Below, piece by piece: positions 36,004-47,589 of a stretch of 64,000 bases of DNA. The position numbers were made by a program, and so were the translations under genes. The DNA comes from Membranipora membranacea (Eukaryota > Bryozoa > Gymnolaemata > Cheilostomatida > Membraniporidae), in the NCBI GenBank assembly GCA_914767715.1, contig OU612067.1:32836162-32900161 (forward strand), in the 5' to 3' direction. Below the pieces are notes generated by a model. That model was not told where the DNA came from. It did not search any database and worked only from the letters and a program-made list of their open reading frames with translations. Positions within the stretch are counted from its first letter, which is position 1; each line of letters starts with the position of its first letter.

Positions 36004-36590
36004 CCGTAAAACCTCACCTATAAGTCACCGGACTTATAAGTGAATCACCCCCTCAGAAAAAATAAAAATGCTCCAGTTATAAGACACCCCACAGCTATAA
36101 GACACCGTGTCTTATAAGTGAATCATATCAGTAGTTGATGTTTGGAAGCTCTCCATCTTTGAATCAAGTGTCTATTAATGTTCAATTCCCTTGCAGTCTT
36201 GTCAAGGTTGTTATTCTTTTCAACTGTTCTCAATACTTCCAGTTTCTGCTGAATGGTGTAAGAGGTTCTTGGCATGCATGTTTTATTTATTTTGAAAGAC
36301 TGTGAGAGAGATATGATATGCTGATTATTGAAAAATTTGAATTTTGTGGCACACATTCACTCACTACAAATGAGTAGTTTTGGGGAAAAAGCTGCTTCAC
36401 TGGGTTTTGAACACACAATTTCATGATTACAAGTCACACACTTTACCACCGAGCTATTCAGCATTTTTGAGTATAATAGGTTTTAGTCCAAGCTAAATAT
36501 AAAAATGCTTCAAATGATAGTCGCGTCTATATGCTACTCTCTTACAGCCGCCTTCACTTATAAATCGGATCTATAGGTGAGGGATTACGG
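36004..36590 (-). mobile_element. Pogo-like (Tc1/mariner) element with a leftover DNA-binding domain
   Basis: TA dinucleotides flank inverted termini: CCGTAAAACCTCACCTATA on the left and TATAGGTGAGGGATTACGG on the right. Inside, a minus-strand frame from ATG at 36275 to 36123 encodes PRTSYTIQQKLEVLRTVEKN and ARELNINRHLIQRW, a CENP-B/pogo N-terminal helix-turn-helix. The catalytic DDE domain is missing, so the element is a deletion derivative of about 590 bp that cannot move alone. The TIR sequence and TA target agree with pogo elements. Confidence 0.75.
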
Positions 36591-36592
36591 TA

Positions 36593-37695
36593 TAAGCCTC
36601 GCTGCATTCTATTCACTGTTGCCATAATTCTGAAGCCATTAAAAATTCTTAGTTGTGTGTCATATGCCGTATATATTCATATAGACCTTCTGCAATACTT
36701 AATACTATAAATTAAAGCTTAGACAAATTTGAATGAATTGGCGGAACTAAATGTCATAGCAATTTACAAAAAGCGTCAGTGTTAAACTTGCTACTTTGCT
36801 ACAAACACAGCTGCAAGAGTCACTGGTTCAAGCTCTTTTAAGTGAGAATTGTTGATTGATTGTTTCAGATTTCAGGATCCTCATATGTTTCCTACTTATT
36901 GAACCTTCACATATTTTGTCATCATTGGTCATCATTTTGTGTTAGTATCACACAGAAGTGGCTTTAATCTAAGACATACTTATTTCACCGTTGCCAATGG
37001 CATCTTGTCAGAGTAAACAATGAACATTGATCTGAGGGCTCTGAAAGATTCGAATGAGATTGATATTATTATGTCAAGACATACCAGTCAAGAAGTGGAA
37101 ATGATATTTGATATTTCGCATATTCTAATCAGGGATATACATAGTTGACCATGCACTTTGAGCTGTGAAAATTTAAATTCATAATGATAGGTTAGGATGT
37201 AATCAGATAATACACTTTGTATATATATGTATTATAAGCACCATAAAGGAGGGCCAATACTAATGGAGTATTTTTTAGAGAGGAATTTTTCTCAGTTTTT
37301 GAGTCAATCCAATATGGTATATAACTCAATATTATTACCCAACATTTTCTTTAGCGGTTACTACACCTTATTCTGTTTGATTGCCAAGGTGGTCAGTAGT
37401 TCACAGTAAATGAAGCTGCTAAAGTTATCCTGTTTCAGGGTGTTGTTATAGTAACAATTGATCACCACATACTTCAGTTCATTTCAGAGTGTCTTTCACC
37501 TACTCTTAGAAATTGTCCCAAAATTGTGCACTTTACCATCAATCCTGAATTACATCATCAATTACTATTCACATGGACATCAACTAGAACTGTTATTCAA
37601 CTGGAGTTATGGTGCGTTGTCTCCAATGGTAATATAACTCAAATAACACCCTCAATATATTGGTCTTTAGATTCCACTACATATATGCATTCTGA
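36593..37695. other. Intergenic DNA
   Basis: An open frame at about 37437-37700 (plus) follows an acceptor-like TTTCAG and contains HFTINPELHHQLLFTWTS, but no domain is recognised and the codon content is AT-rich. It could be an orphan exon or chance. Confidence 0.3.
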
Positions 37696-38905
37696 CGGAT
37701 TATATATACTTTTATTGTCATTCTACATCACCTTTAGGAATTTTTTTTCATGCAGTGACAGAACAAAAAAGAAAAAACTTAAGCGGAGAGAAAAAGAAAA
37801 AATACTCAAGTAATAAGAATTAATAGGATATAAAGTGCTTTGATAGTTGCTGTTTAAAATGAGTAAGTTTGGTTGCTGAGCGTATCTGAATTGGTAAAGA
37901 GTTGAAAGTTGTAGTGGTTTTTTTGTCTTAATTGATCAGTGTGATAATGTAATAGGTATTTGTCTCTAAGAAAGGTTTTAGAGCTAGCTGGAATAAATCC
38001 TTCCAAAAGAAAGTCAGGTGCAATCAAATGCAAAATTTGAAAACCAAAAATACAGGTGAAATGACCAGCAAGGAGAGGAAAATGAATCAGACCAAGAGAT
38101 GTATGTAAATCTCTTGTATGTATTAGATGATATGGTATTTGGTTGACATTTGCTATTAGGCGGAAAGTCCTCTTTTGGAGCAAGTAAATTCTTTCAAGAA
38201 TATATTGTGGTGATAGGTTGCCATATATGTGGATGCCATATATCATATGACAAAATACATACTGGAAATAAAAGTTACGAGATGATTTACTATCTAGGAA
38301 TGCCCTGCATTTCTGGAATAATGCCAAACTTTTGTTTATTTAGGTGCAAATCTGGTCTACATGATCGTCCCATGTCAATGAGTCATTCAAAGTAAAACCA
38401 AGAAGTTTGGTATTGGCGTTTCGGTTTAGTTATTTATGGTTCATTTTTAGATCTAAATCTAGAGATGTGGCTCTATGAGAGGGTTGTACAAGCATATAGT
38501 GAGAAATTTTTATGTTTAACAACATCCTATTATTCCTACACCAACTTTCTATCAAGTGTAGATCAGTATCACATAAATCATTAAGTGTATCAAAGTTGTC
38601 AGATTTTGATACGAAAACTGTATCATCAGCGTAGGCAAATGTCTTGGAATGTAATGTGTAGGATAAAAGATCATTGACGGATATGAGGAATAAACTTGGT
38701 GCCAGAATTGAGCCTTGGGGGACACCAATGTCTATTGGAAGAATTTGTGAGCTTTTTGCACCTTGTTGTATAGTTACAAATTGTGTCCTATCTGTTAGGA
38801 AAGATTCTATGAGAGAGTGCAGTTTGCCCGTTATACTGTACATTGTCAATTTTTTCAGAAGAATTTTACGGTCGACGCAGTCAAAAGCTTTTTTGAAATC
38901 CAAAA
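37696..38905 (-). mobile_element. 5'-truncated CR1/L2-like LINE, copy 1
   Basis: Minus-strand copy of the 3' half of the LINE at 54867-59115. Frames 38903-38430 ([34 protein letters not shown] motifs A, B and C) and 38327-37854 (C-terminal region, HTRDLHTSLGLI) are separated by one frame break. It ends with the same 3' UTR (CTTAAGTTTTTTCTTTTTT, TGACAATAAAA) and a TATATA tail. The RT core is less damaged here than in copy 2: a two-base deletion that breaks copy 2 after LTDRT is absent. The 5' end abuts the foldback element. Confidence 0.85.
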
Positions 38906-38911
38906 TCCAAA

Positions 38912-40399
38912 ATCATAGGCAGAAGTGTGAAACATTATATCGGCCTTGTAAATTGTTAGGAAACGTAGGACTTGTCATATTTGTTGTACCAGTTGCCACT
39001 TTACTTTAGTTTTTTATTTCTGTCTTCCAGCAAGCAATGCTCTCAAAACATCCAAATCAACAGAACGACAGCCAGGGTATATAGCACTCTCCAGAGCAAA
39101 GTTCCCCAAAATAGATCCATCATGGAAGTAAGTTTAACAAGGGATTATGCTAATCTGTGTCATAAATCACTTCCTAAAAAGAATGTTCACAAGTCAAACG
39201 TTCATAATACAAAAACTCAGTCCAAAAATAGAAGAAGGAAATTCCTAATGACAGATGCGGGAACAGATAAATAAATCACATGGTGAGACCAGACAGGGTT
39301 CGATATAACATTTGGTTTGTGGGATTTCAGCAAGCAATGCTCTCAAAACATCCAAATCAACAGAACGACAGCCAGGGTATATAGCACTCTCCAGAGCAAA
39401 GTTCCCCAAAATAGATCCATCATGGAAGTAAGTTTAACAAGGGATTATGCTAATCTGTGTCATAAATCACTTCCTAAAAAGAATGTTTACAAGTCAAACT
39501 TTCACAATACAAAAACTTAGTCCAAAAGTAGAAGAAGGAAATTCCTTATGATAGATGTGGGAACAGATAAATAAATCACATGGTGAGACCAGACAGGGTT
39601 GGTATAACATTTGGTTTGTGTTTGTTGATTGGATTGAGTTATATAAATCAAGAATATTTAAATCAGAAGTAGTATCGATTACTAACCAGCTTTATTCAGG
39701 CATGTGAAAAGTCAACTGTGTTCTTCAAAGAGTTAAATCATGTTGCTGAATATTCAGATATCTGTCTTTTGTATAGGTGGCTGTCCACCTCTTGGTGGCT
39801 TCTCATTGTTTTATTGGCAATACAAATTTTTGAAATCCCACAAACCAAATGTTATATCGAACCCTGTCTGGTCTCACCATGTGATTTATTTATCTGTTCC
39901 CGCATCTGTCATTAGGAATTTCCTTCTTCTATTTTTGGACTGAGTTTTTGTATTATGAACGTTTGACTTGTGAACATTCTTTTTAGGAAGTGATTTATGA
40001 CACAGATTAGCATAATCCCTTGTGAAACTTACTTCCATGATGGATCTATTTTGGGTAACTTTGCTCTGGAGAGTGTTATATACCCTGGCTGTTGTTTATA
40101 TACCCTGGCTGTAGTTCTGTTGATTTGTTTGATCATATACTTGTATAATCTAGCATCTGTTGAACCTAAATCGCAGCATCACTGAAGCCACTTTTTGGCA
40201 CTAGCAATACTAGGAGCAGATATGATGTCGTAGATTTGTCCTGTATAGTTGTTTTGATGTTTTGAGAGCACTGCTTGCTGGAAGACAGAAATAAAAAACT
40301 AAAGTAAAGTGGCAACTGGTACAACAAATATGACAAGTCCTACGTCTCCTAACAATTTACAAGGCCGATGTAAAGTTTCAAACTTCTGCCTATAATCAT
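38912..40399. mobile_element. Foldback-like element with long inverted arms and tandem units
   Basis: The left arm (38912-39620) starts ATCATAGGCAGAAG and contains a unit of about 290 bp twice in tandem (about 39031-39318 and 39331-39620). The right arm (about 39831-40399) is the inverted form, ending CTTCTGCCTATAATCAT, and has one such unit. In its variant bases the right arm matches left unit 1 rather than unit 2. A spacer of about 210 bp separates the arms, and the right arm has an extra segment of about 140 bp (40125-40250) plus a short duplication (ATACCCTGGCTGT twice near 40080-40110). No transposase is visible. The open frames across it are repeats of the same non-coding unit. Confidence 0.75.
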
Positions 40400-41188
40400 A
40401 ATAATAGAATTAGGTGTCATGGTACAGAGTAAAGGGGTACCTACAATAATGCCTGCTTGATTGAGTTTAAAAACAAAATAGAGCTGCACAGCTCAAGTCT
40501 TGCTAATGGCCTTGTCATGTAATGGTTTCTAGGCCTTGGGCTATCCCACTTCCGATGGGGTATTGTGTGTCTTCACAGCATCGAGCATACCGCCTTGACG
40601 CAAGACTGTCCTGTGTGTGAGAGATAAACAATTAAATATCAAAGTCAGCTGTTCATCATTAGATTTGATAGCTGCCCCTTTATCATGCAAGTGTTTTTGT
40701 TTCCATTGTGCTGTGTAGCTTTAGATTCTTTCTACTGCTGCGCTAAGGTGACGCCGAGGTGCTCAAAAAATGGTCTAAGAGTAAATGTGGCTGACCAGGT
40801 ATACTACTTGAGAAATGCTTTCAATGCCGATCAATAATCTTGGCAAGTTTGAGGAAGTCATGGTGTTCCTTTATTTTTGATGAGATTATTTAGATGCTAA
40901 CGGTAAAAACCGTAAAATGATGAGGATTAATAAGGAAATGGTAGAAATAATACAACAAGAATGGTTGCACAGTACATCAATTAGAAATAGTTGTTTATGA
41001 CATTAAATGCAATAAGTAAAAAGGCAAATAAGTGTTGAAGAGCTGTCGCTGCTGTCGATGTATCGATGCCAGTAGAAACAAACCTCTGTAATCTCTGTAG
41101 TATACTTGGAGTTGTTGAAGTTGTAAATTGCTTAGATAAAGTCAGTACAGTTACATTGTAGCTTTGAAGATAACTTTGTGCTCTGAGG

Positions 41189-41283
41189 CATCAGAAAGAA
41201 TTCATTCTCTCTAGCAAATAGTCTGGGTGTTTATAATATAAAAACCCAGACTATTTGCTAGAGAGAATGAATTCTTTCTGATG
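41189..41283. repeat. Near-perfect 95-bp palindrome
   Basis: Arms of about 43 nt, starting CATCAGAAAGAATTCATTC and ending GAATGAATTCTTTCTGATG, flank an AT-rich loop. The arms differ only by one inserted base near the loop (GGGTGTTT against AAAACCC). It could be a very young miniature hairpin element or a repair-generated inverted duplication. Confidence 0.85.
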
Positions 41284-41857
41284 ACAAAACAGATGATAAA
41301 AATGGGAAAAAATTTGGGAAACATCAAATATTGCATAATGAGAGCACAAAGGTATGAATAACGCCACGCTATTAATGGGCAGATTAGTGAATGATGATGC
41401 GATTAAACATGATGATTTGCTAGATTTGCAGCTGTAAATAGTTTGTCAGCCAGGTGCAAAATAAACAAGTCCATTGAAGAATTGGCTTGTCGTTACTGAA
41501 CCAGGATTATTGCAGTTTAATAGAAAATTATCAATAGGTAAAAGCGGAACTTGATTGTGTCATGATACTGGCTAAGAGTAGGAGTCACCCAAGCCTGGGG
41601 CCACAAACACAGCCGGCAACGCTAGGCCCACTGAGGTACCCAACCTTCCATGGCAGCAATAGTCACCAAGGTGAACAACATGATCACCCAGAGATGATAG
41701 AGCAATTTAGCTGTTTTTAGGGATAAACATAATTTTGGAATAATACAATTGAATAGGTGGCATGAATAGAAATCAATAGATATTGCAGTTTTAGTGCTCC
41801 CCTTTATTTACTTATAATAGCTAAGAGCAGACAACTCTAGCAAGATCCTGCATTGTT

Positions 41858-41921
41858 CTCAGACTTTCCCCCGCCGGGCGGCCGTCGGGCGGTGGGCAAA
41901 AGTCTGGGGGGCTCAGACTAC
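41858..41921. repeat. GC-rich repeat, copy 2
   Basis: CTCAGACTTTCCCCCGCC, CGGGCGG blocks and GGGCAAAAGTCTGGGGGG. The reverse complement matches 31093-31148. It forms strong local hairpins. Confidence 0.5.
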
Positions 41922-42299
41922 TATTGGTCTTTTCCAGGTTGTCGCATAAATGTTCACGTTGTCTTGTCAACTCGCAAGAAAGAAACATGGTCTGGCTAGG
42001 CAAAAAATGTTGCTTAACTTTATTGATCATTTGTTTGAGCCTGGACATATGATAGATGATATCCCTTACAAAGTTGCAATCGCCCCTCGGTCAATAGTTC
42101 ACTACTCAAATTTGCCCAATTGAAAACTGGATATCTCATTCACAAGTCAGAGAGCTTCAGTTTGAGCTAAAGTTAGAGCTATAGACAGTGGGCTGACTGT
42201 AATCACTCTATTATCTTGGAATCACTTTGATTTGTACCCTGCCGAAATTAAACTATTTTAATAGATTTAAAGATACAAGCTGATAAGGAGAGAGTAAAG

Positions 42300-43509
42300 A
42301 CGGATCAGGAGGCGATGGACCGGAAGCTAAAGGCAGATCAGGAGGCGATGGAACTGAAGGTGAAAGCTGATCAGGAGGCGATGGAGCTGAAGGTGAAAGC
42401 TGAACAGGAAACAGAGGAGAAAAGACAACTACATGAATTAGAGATGGAGAAGCTGAAGTCGGAGACAAGTTTGGAGCACTCAAGACATGAGAGCACTAGA
42501 CTAGAGATAACCAACAAACCAAAACCAAAAATGCCATCCTCGATGAGAAGGTCGACGAGATAGATAGTTACTTGGAACGATTTGAATGGGTTGCTGAAGG
42601 AAGTAACTGGGACAGAGGAGACTGGCCCTACCACCTCAGTCAGTACTTGAGGGGTAAGGCAACAGGCGCTTACACCCGATTGTCACCCACTGATCGCAAA
42701 AACTACCATAAAGTCAAGGAGGCTTTATTGGAGCGGTTCAATCTAACACAAGAAGGATACAGGAAGAAACTGAGAGATTCTGATGCTTATGGGGATGAAA
42801 CCCCTGCCCAGCTCCACACTCGCATCATGACTTATGTGCAAAAGTGGATGGGACTCTCGGCGGTAAGGACTTACTGGAGCTTGTGTCAAACGAGCAATTT
42901 ATTCCATCTTGTCCTGATGACTTGGCTATTCACTTGTGGCAAAATAGTTATGAAAACAGTACAGATATGTGTGAGGCAGCATCACTTTTCCTGCATGCTC
43001 GAGGAAGAAAACTAGCTAAAACAAAAAGGACCAACACAAAAAGGCCGGAACACCCACCTCCAGGCAACAGGAATGGTGGGCAAGGAAGTAAGAGTGATGG
43101 TGCATGCTTCATATGTAAGGAGAAGACACTAATTGCTCGCAACTGCCCACAAAGAAGTAAGAAGTACTGTTCACACTGTAAGATGAAAAACCACAACACA
43201 TCGGACTGCAGCAGGCTCAAAGGGAGGTCTGTGCACACTACGGCAGCTACAACTACAATTGGTCAGAACAATGCTGCGAGTACCGATATCCCTGACAATG
43301 AAGGAGAGGCAACAGAGATTACAGTAAATGGACGAAAGTACATAAACGCGGCTGTCTGCAGAGATGGACCCTGCTACACAGATGGAGTTACAGTCACATT
43401 TGATGCAGAAGTAAATGGAAAGCATGCTACAATGATATGCGACACAGGATGCAGCTGCATTTTGATCAATGCTAAGTGTTTGCAACCTCAGCAGCTAACA
43501 GGAGAATAA
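42300..43509 (+). pseudogene. Gag and protease of the Gmr1-like element
   Basis: Starts with KADQEAMELKV repeats (charged, coiled-coil-like, two near-identical units), then a capsid-like region (WPYHLSQYLRGKATGAY, LLERFNLTQEGYR), two CCHC-type knuckles (CFICKEKTLIARNC, CSHCKMKNHNTSDC; both with C-x2-C-x4-H/A-x4-C type spacing, the first lacking the His) and a retropepsin site (MICDTGCSCILIN). Reading frame changes at about 42565 and 42850-43000, and TAA at 43509 ends it right after the protease. Confidence 0.75.
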
Positions 43510-43551
43510 GATGCAGATGCGGATGGCTGATGCAAGTCTTAGGGAGGCTCA

Positions 43552-44919
43552 GTGCTTTCAAACTTCTTCTGGCCAGGCCTAAGCAGAGATGTGACGCGCT
43601 TCTGTCAGTCATGTAACATCTGTCAGAAAATAGTGAAGAAAGGCCCAGTCATGAAGGTTCCAGTACAGAAGACACCACTCATTGACACCCCATTCAAGCG
43701 ATGCGCTGTGGATCTAGTCGGATTTATCAACCCTCCTAGTGAGAAAGGACACCGCTACATCCTAACTCTGGTTGACTATGCTACAAGATACCCTGAAGCT
43801 GTACCACTGAAGAACATTGACTCAGCTAGTGCGGCTGAAGCTCTGCTGGACATTTACAGTCGGCTTGGTATACCAGAGGAGGTGATCAGCGACCAGGGAA
43901 CTCAATTCATCTCAGACTACATGAAGGAGTTCACAAGATTGCTTGGGATGCGCCAACTTCCTACTTCCCCCTACCATGCCATGGCAAATGGTCTGGTGGA
44001 GAAGTTCAATGGTACTTTCAAAAGCATGCTGAAGAAGCTGTGTGCTAAGGAGCCCCGACAATGGCATCGCTTCATCAACGCAGCTCTATGTGCTTACAGA
44101 GAAGTCCCACAGGAGTCAACAGGCTTTGCGCCGTTTGGATTACTATATGGAAAGACTGTACGTGGACCAATGTACATACTACGCCAACTCTGGACGAAAG
44201 AGGACACTGTTGATGATGTCAAGACTAGCTATCAGCATGTCTTCGAGTTGAGGGAGCGCCTGGATGATATGATGGAGATGGCTTTAACCTCACTGAAACA
44301 CAGTCAAAGGAGATACAAACACTACTTCGACAAGAAGGCTAAGCAAAGAGATTTCAAAGCTGGTGACAAGGTACTCATCCTACTACCTACAGATGGGAAC
44401 AAACTTCTGATGCATTGGCGAGGACCCTTTTCAGTTGAGGAGACTGTCAGACTCAACGACTATGTCATCAACATTAAAGGCAAGAGGAGAACTTACCATG
44501 CCAATATGTTGAAGAGATACAATGAGCGAGAGACTCCGACCGACCCTGTGACTGTTGGAGCTGTCATCACTCTGGATATTGCTCGTGCTGGGATAATCAA
44601 TCCTGAGTTTGGAGAGGAGAATAAAGAATACCAAGATGGCTTACTGGAGCTATACCAAGGCAAACAACAAACAGAAACCAGCAAAGATGTCATTCTGGGA
44701 GAAGGACTGGAAAACAATCAACAACCACAACTGATAGAACTGCTAGACAAGTTCAAAGATATATTCATTGACTTGCCAGGGAATGCAGCAGGAATGGAGC
44801 ATTCTGTTCTGCTTACAACTGCTGAACCAGTGAAATGTGAAAGTGATAGTGAAGAAACCAGATGGAAGCAACAGGATCTGCATAGACTATCGCAAGCTCA
44901 ACAAAATATCTGTGTTTGA
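43552..44919 (+). pseudogene. Integrase of the Gmr1-like element plus linker to RT
   Basis: A 455-codon intact frame. The HHCC zinc-binding part is truncated: only FCQSCNICQ (the CC pair) remains. The DDE core is complete: Asp in CAVDLVGF, Asp in VISDQGTQF and Glu in NGLVEKFNGTFK. A GPY/F-like tail follows (HWRGPFSVEE, YHANMLKRY), then the pre-RT linker. A frame shift near 44850-44919 leads into RT. Confidence 0.85.
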
Positions 44920-45975
44920 TCCAGAACCCATGATTAAAGCTGATGACCTATTCCAGAAGCTGAGTGGAGACAAATACTTCACCAAACTTGATCTGTCTAA
45001 GGGTTACTGGCAGATACCAGTGAAGAAAGAAGATATCCCCAAAACAGCGTTTGTAACCCCTGATGGACACTATGAGTTCATCAAGATGCCATTTGGAATG
45101 GTCAACTCGGGAGCTACACTAGTGAGAGGGATGAGAAGACTCCTGGGAGATCTTAAAGGAGTGGACAACTACATTGATGATATCCTGGTACACAGTGAAA
45201 GCTGAGAAGGACATGTCAGACTATTGACAACAGTATTCAACAGATTTAAGGCTGCAGGGCTTACTGTCCGACCGAGCAAGTGCAGGATTGGAGAGGCCAA
45301 TTTAGAGTTTATTGGCCATCAGCTTTGGTCAGATGGGAAAAAACCAATAGAGGACAACATACAAAAGATCAGGGCCGCGCAGAGGCCCGCAGATAAAACT
45401 CAAGTTATCTTTCCTGGGACTTACTGGGTACTATAGAGAGTACATAGCACATTACTCAACCATCGCCAGCCCTCTAACAGATTTAACGAAGGAAGGCGAG
45501 CCAAAGAAAGTCAGATGGCAGGAATCGCAGGAGAAAGCATACGCCAGCTTGAAAGCTATGCTGACTAGTGCCCCGACCCTGAGAATACCTGATGTGCACA
45601 AACCATTTGTGCTTAGGACTGATGCATCTGATGTTGGACTGGGAGCTGTGCTGATGCAAGCTTATGATGGAAAGTTGTTTCCAGTCAGCTATGCAAGCAG
45701 AAAGCTTCTGGACCGGGAGAGGAACTATTCAACCATAGAGAAGGAGTGCCTAGCAGTGGTATGGGCTATAAAGAAATATCTGCAATATGGTGCGGAGTTT
45801 ACGTTGCAGAAAGATCATCAGCCGCTAGTATACATCAATCAGGCCAAGTTCGAGAACGGCAGAGTAATGAGATGGGCCATGTACCTACAGAACTTCAAGA
45901 TCAAAGTGGAGGCAATCAAAGGCAAGGACAATGTCGGAGCAGACTATTTAAGCAGAATTGACTCAGAATTTGGTT
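44837..45975 (+). pseudogene. RT and RNase H of the Gmr1-like element
   Basis: RT motifs NRICIDYRKLN, YFTKLDLSKGYWQIPV (motif A), FGMVNSGATLVRGM (motif B) and NYIDDILVHSE (motif C). A TGA at 45203-45205 interrupts the frame, which reopens in the same register (FNRFKAAGLTVRPSKC) and shifts near 45400. RNase H then runs from VLRTDASDVGLGAVL through NYSTIEKECLAVVWAI to GADYLSR. Catalytic aspartates are retained, but the frame is broken. Confidence 0.85.
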
Positions 45976-47185
45976 AATCGGGTGAGAAATGATCTAAAGA
46001 TAATTCCTTTTAAAAGCACAGAATTTGTGACACAGTGCTATTGCCAAATAATTCAGATTGTCTTCTCATTAACAAAGAGAAGAAAACCTACTATTAGATT
46101 ATGTTCAATCAGCTTAGGAGTCAGAATTTATATTTCAGAGATGATGAGAATTAGGGCTTGTTGTCAGTAAAAAATACATAAATAGAAGAATCTTATACTA
46201 AACGATTTACAATCAAACACTTATCACATAGCGGTATTTTGTTGTGACATATTTGTAAATACAATTATATTACTGACTGTTTCATCAAATATTTGTCACA
46301 GAATAATTGGCGTAAATGGTAGCCAAATCAATGCTCAACAGTCAACACTGATTTATCAGATCACCAAGTTGCTTTAACTATAAATTTTAATCAGGTTACA
46401 CAAAAGTTCTTACACAGTTTGTATGGAATAAATGACTCCAAATAATCATTCTGGGAAATCTTGTAGCTTGTTTTTTAAATAAAAGGGGGTGCCAGAGTGT
46501 GCGGGATTTTCAGCCATTCTAGTACGGAGAGATAACTTTAACACAATACATCAGAGCAAACTGTATTCCATAAGTATAAATAACCCTTGGCCAGCAGCAT
46601 TGGATCAAGTAGATTGGACAAATGAGTATTATTCATTCTCAACATGGCATATCACATGCTCTTACTCATCCCATTGTTATGAAATAAAACAGTTTGGTGA
46701 CTTTGTTTGATACCTTTAGGAGCCAAAAACCTATATGTTTTTTTTAACACTGCTGAGCACAGAAGTATAGTAATACCAATATATCAATATAAAATATCAA
46801 TACATCTATCTCATTGTCTTAGCAACCCCAAAGCAACAAACGCTGTGCATTACCACAATAAACAAACTCTGGAATGTCCATGTTTTGGACCAAACATGTA
46901 ACTTCCCAGGTATAAAATATTAGAATCCCATTTTTTGGGGTTCCTCTGACGTGTACAGATGAAGAATATTTATAGATTTTTAACCTCTTTGTCTATCTTT
47001 AACATTACCTTAGCTAATTTTAAAAACCAAAGAATTTGAAGAGATAATTTATTACTGTCAAGTCATAAATTAGGAGAACTTATTTGATTCCCACAAATTC
47101 ATACTGTAGTTCCATATTACACGCATTCTTATTCCAACTTTTAACCTGTTGATCTACCCTATCTATGCTCATCACGATCGATCGA
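45976..47185. other. Intergenic DNA right of the LTR element
   Basis: AT-rich, with no LTR or gene. Short open frames (46489-46901) have no recognisable domain. Confidence 0.35.
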
Positions 47186-47187
47186 TA

Positions 47188-47384
47188 TTCTCTCACAGGC
47201 CAAGGATTGTCCTAGTATAATCTGCTGCGAGAAGCGTTGTAGCGTGTAATTATAAGCTGCTTACTATAAAAGGGGCAGAACTTAGGCCACTAAACAAACA
47301 GTTTTCTCTCGCTAAGCTGTAAATAATCGCTACAACGCTTCTCGCAGCAGATTATACTAGGGCAATCCATGGCATGCGAGAGAA
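47188..47384. mobile_element. MITE with TA-flanked 55-bp inverted repeats
   Basis: TTCTCTCACAGG to GCGTTGTAGCG on the left and CGCTACAACGC to GCATGCGAGAGAA on the right are inverted repeats of about 55 nt with few mismatches, containing CTAGTATAATCTGCTGCGAG. TA precedes and follows the element, as expected for a Tc1/mariner-type target duplication. It is about 197 bp and non-coding. Confidence 0.75.
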
Positions 47385-47589
47385 TAATCTCATTGGTTAA
47401 TTACAGTAACCAGTTGTATTTTTCATGACGTTTATGACGGGTATCATTAAAAAGCTTTGTTTATGGAATATCATGGGCTGATAGCTAACCTTATGATTAT
47501 ATTGCAGCTTGTAAACACGCTTTGTGTCTGCAGTGAAAAATGAGGAGATAATGAGCAAAGCTAGAATTTCAAGCTCTATTTTATTTTTA

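Larger units (their letters stand above)
40400..42249. other. Intergenic DNA left of the LTR element
   Basis: Holds the palindrome at 41189-41283 and a GC-rich repeat at 41858-41921. No LTR border, primer-binding site or gene could be identified, although part of this stretch may be degraded 5' sequence of the Gmr1-like element. Confidence 0.35.
42250..45975 (+). mobile_element. Gmr1-like Ty3/Gypsy retrotransposon (integrase before RT), degraded
   Basis: Plus-strand domains in order: gag (42250-43015), zinc knuckle and aspartic protease (43080-43509), integrase (43552 to about 44600), RT (44837-45400) and RNase H (45400-45975). Canonical Ty3/Gypsy has integrase last; here it precedes RT, as in Gmr1-type elements, while the sequences are clearly Gypsy-like (YWQIP, YIDDILVHS). 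The linker LLDKFKDIFIDLPG, which normally sits just before RT, follows the integrase in the same frame, so the order is genuine and not a rearrangement. No LTRs or env found. At least four frame breaks and one in-frame stop make it inactive. Confidence 0.85.

Noticed and set aside
39029-39520. Two similar 67-100 codon frames
   Set aside because: They are the tandem units of the foldback element translated; the repeated protein is a by-product.
42253-42634. Pro/Ser-rich and Ser/Phe-rich minus-strand frames
   Set aside because: Antisense of the gag coding sequence of the Gmr1-like element.
46489-46901. Overlapping 64-73 codon plus frames right of the LTR element, considered as env or 3' LTR remnants
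   Set aside because: No env-like features, no matching repeat left of the element.
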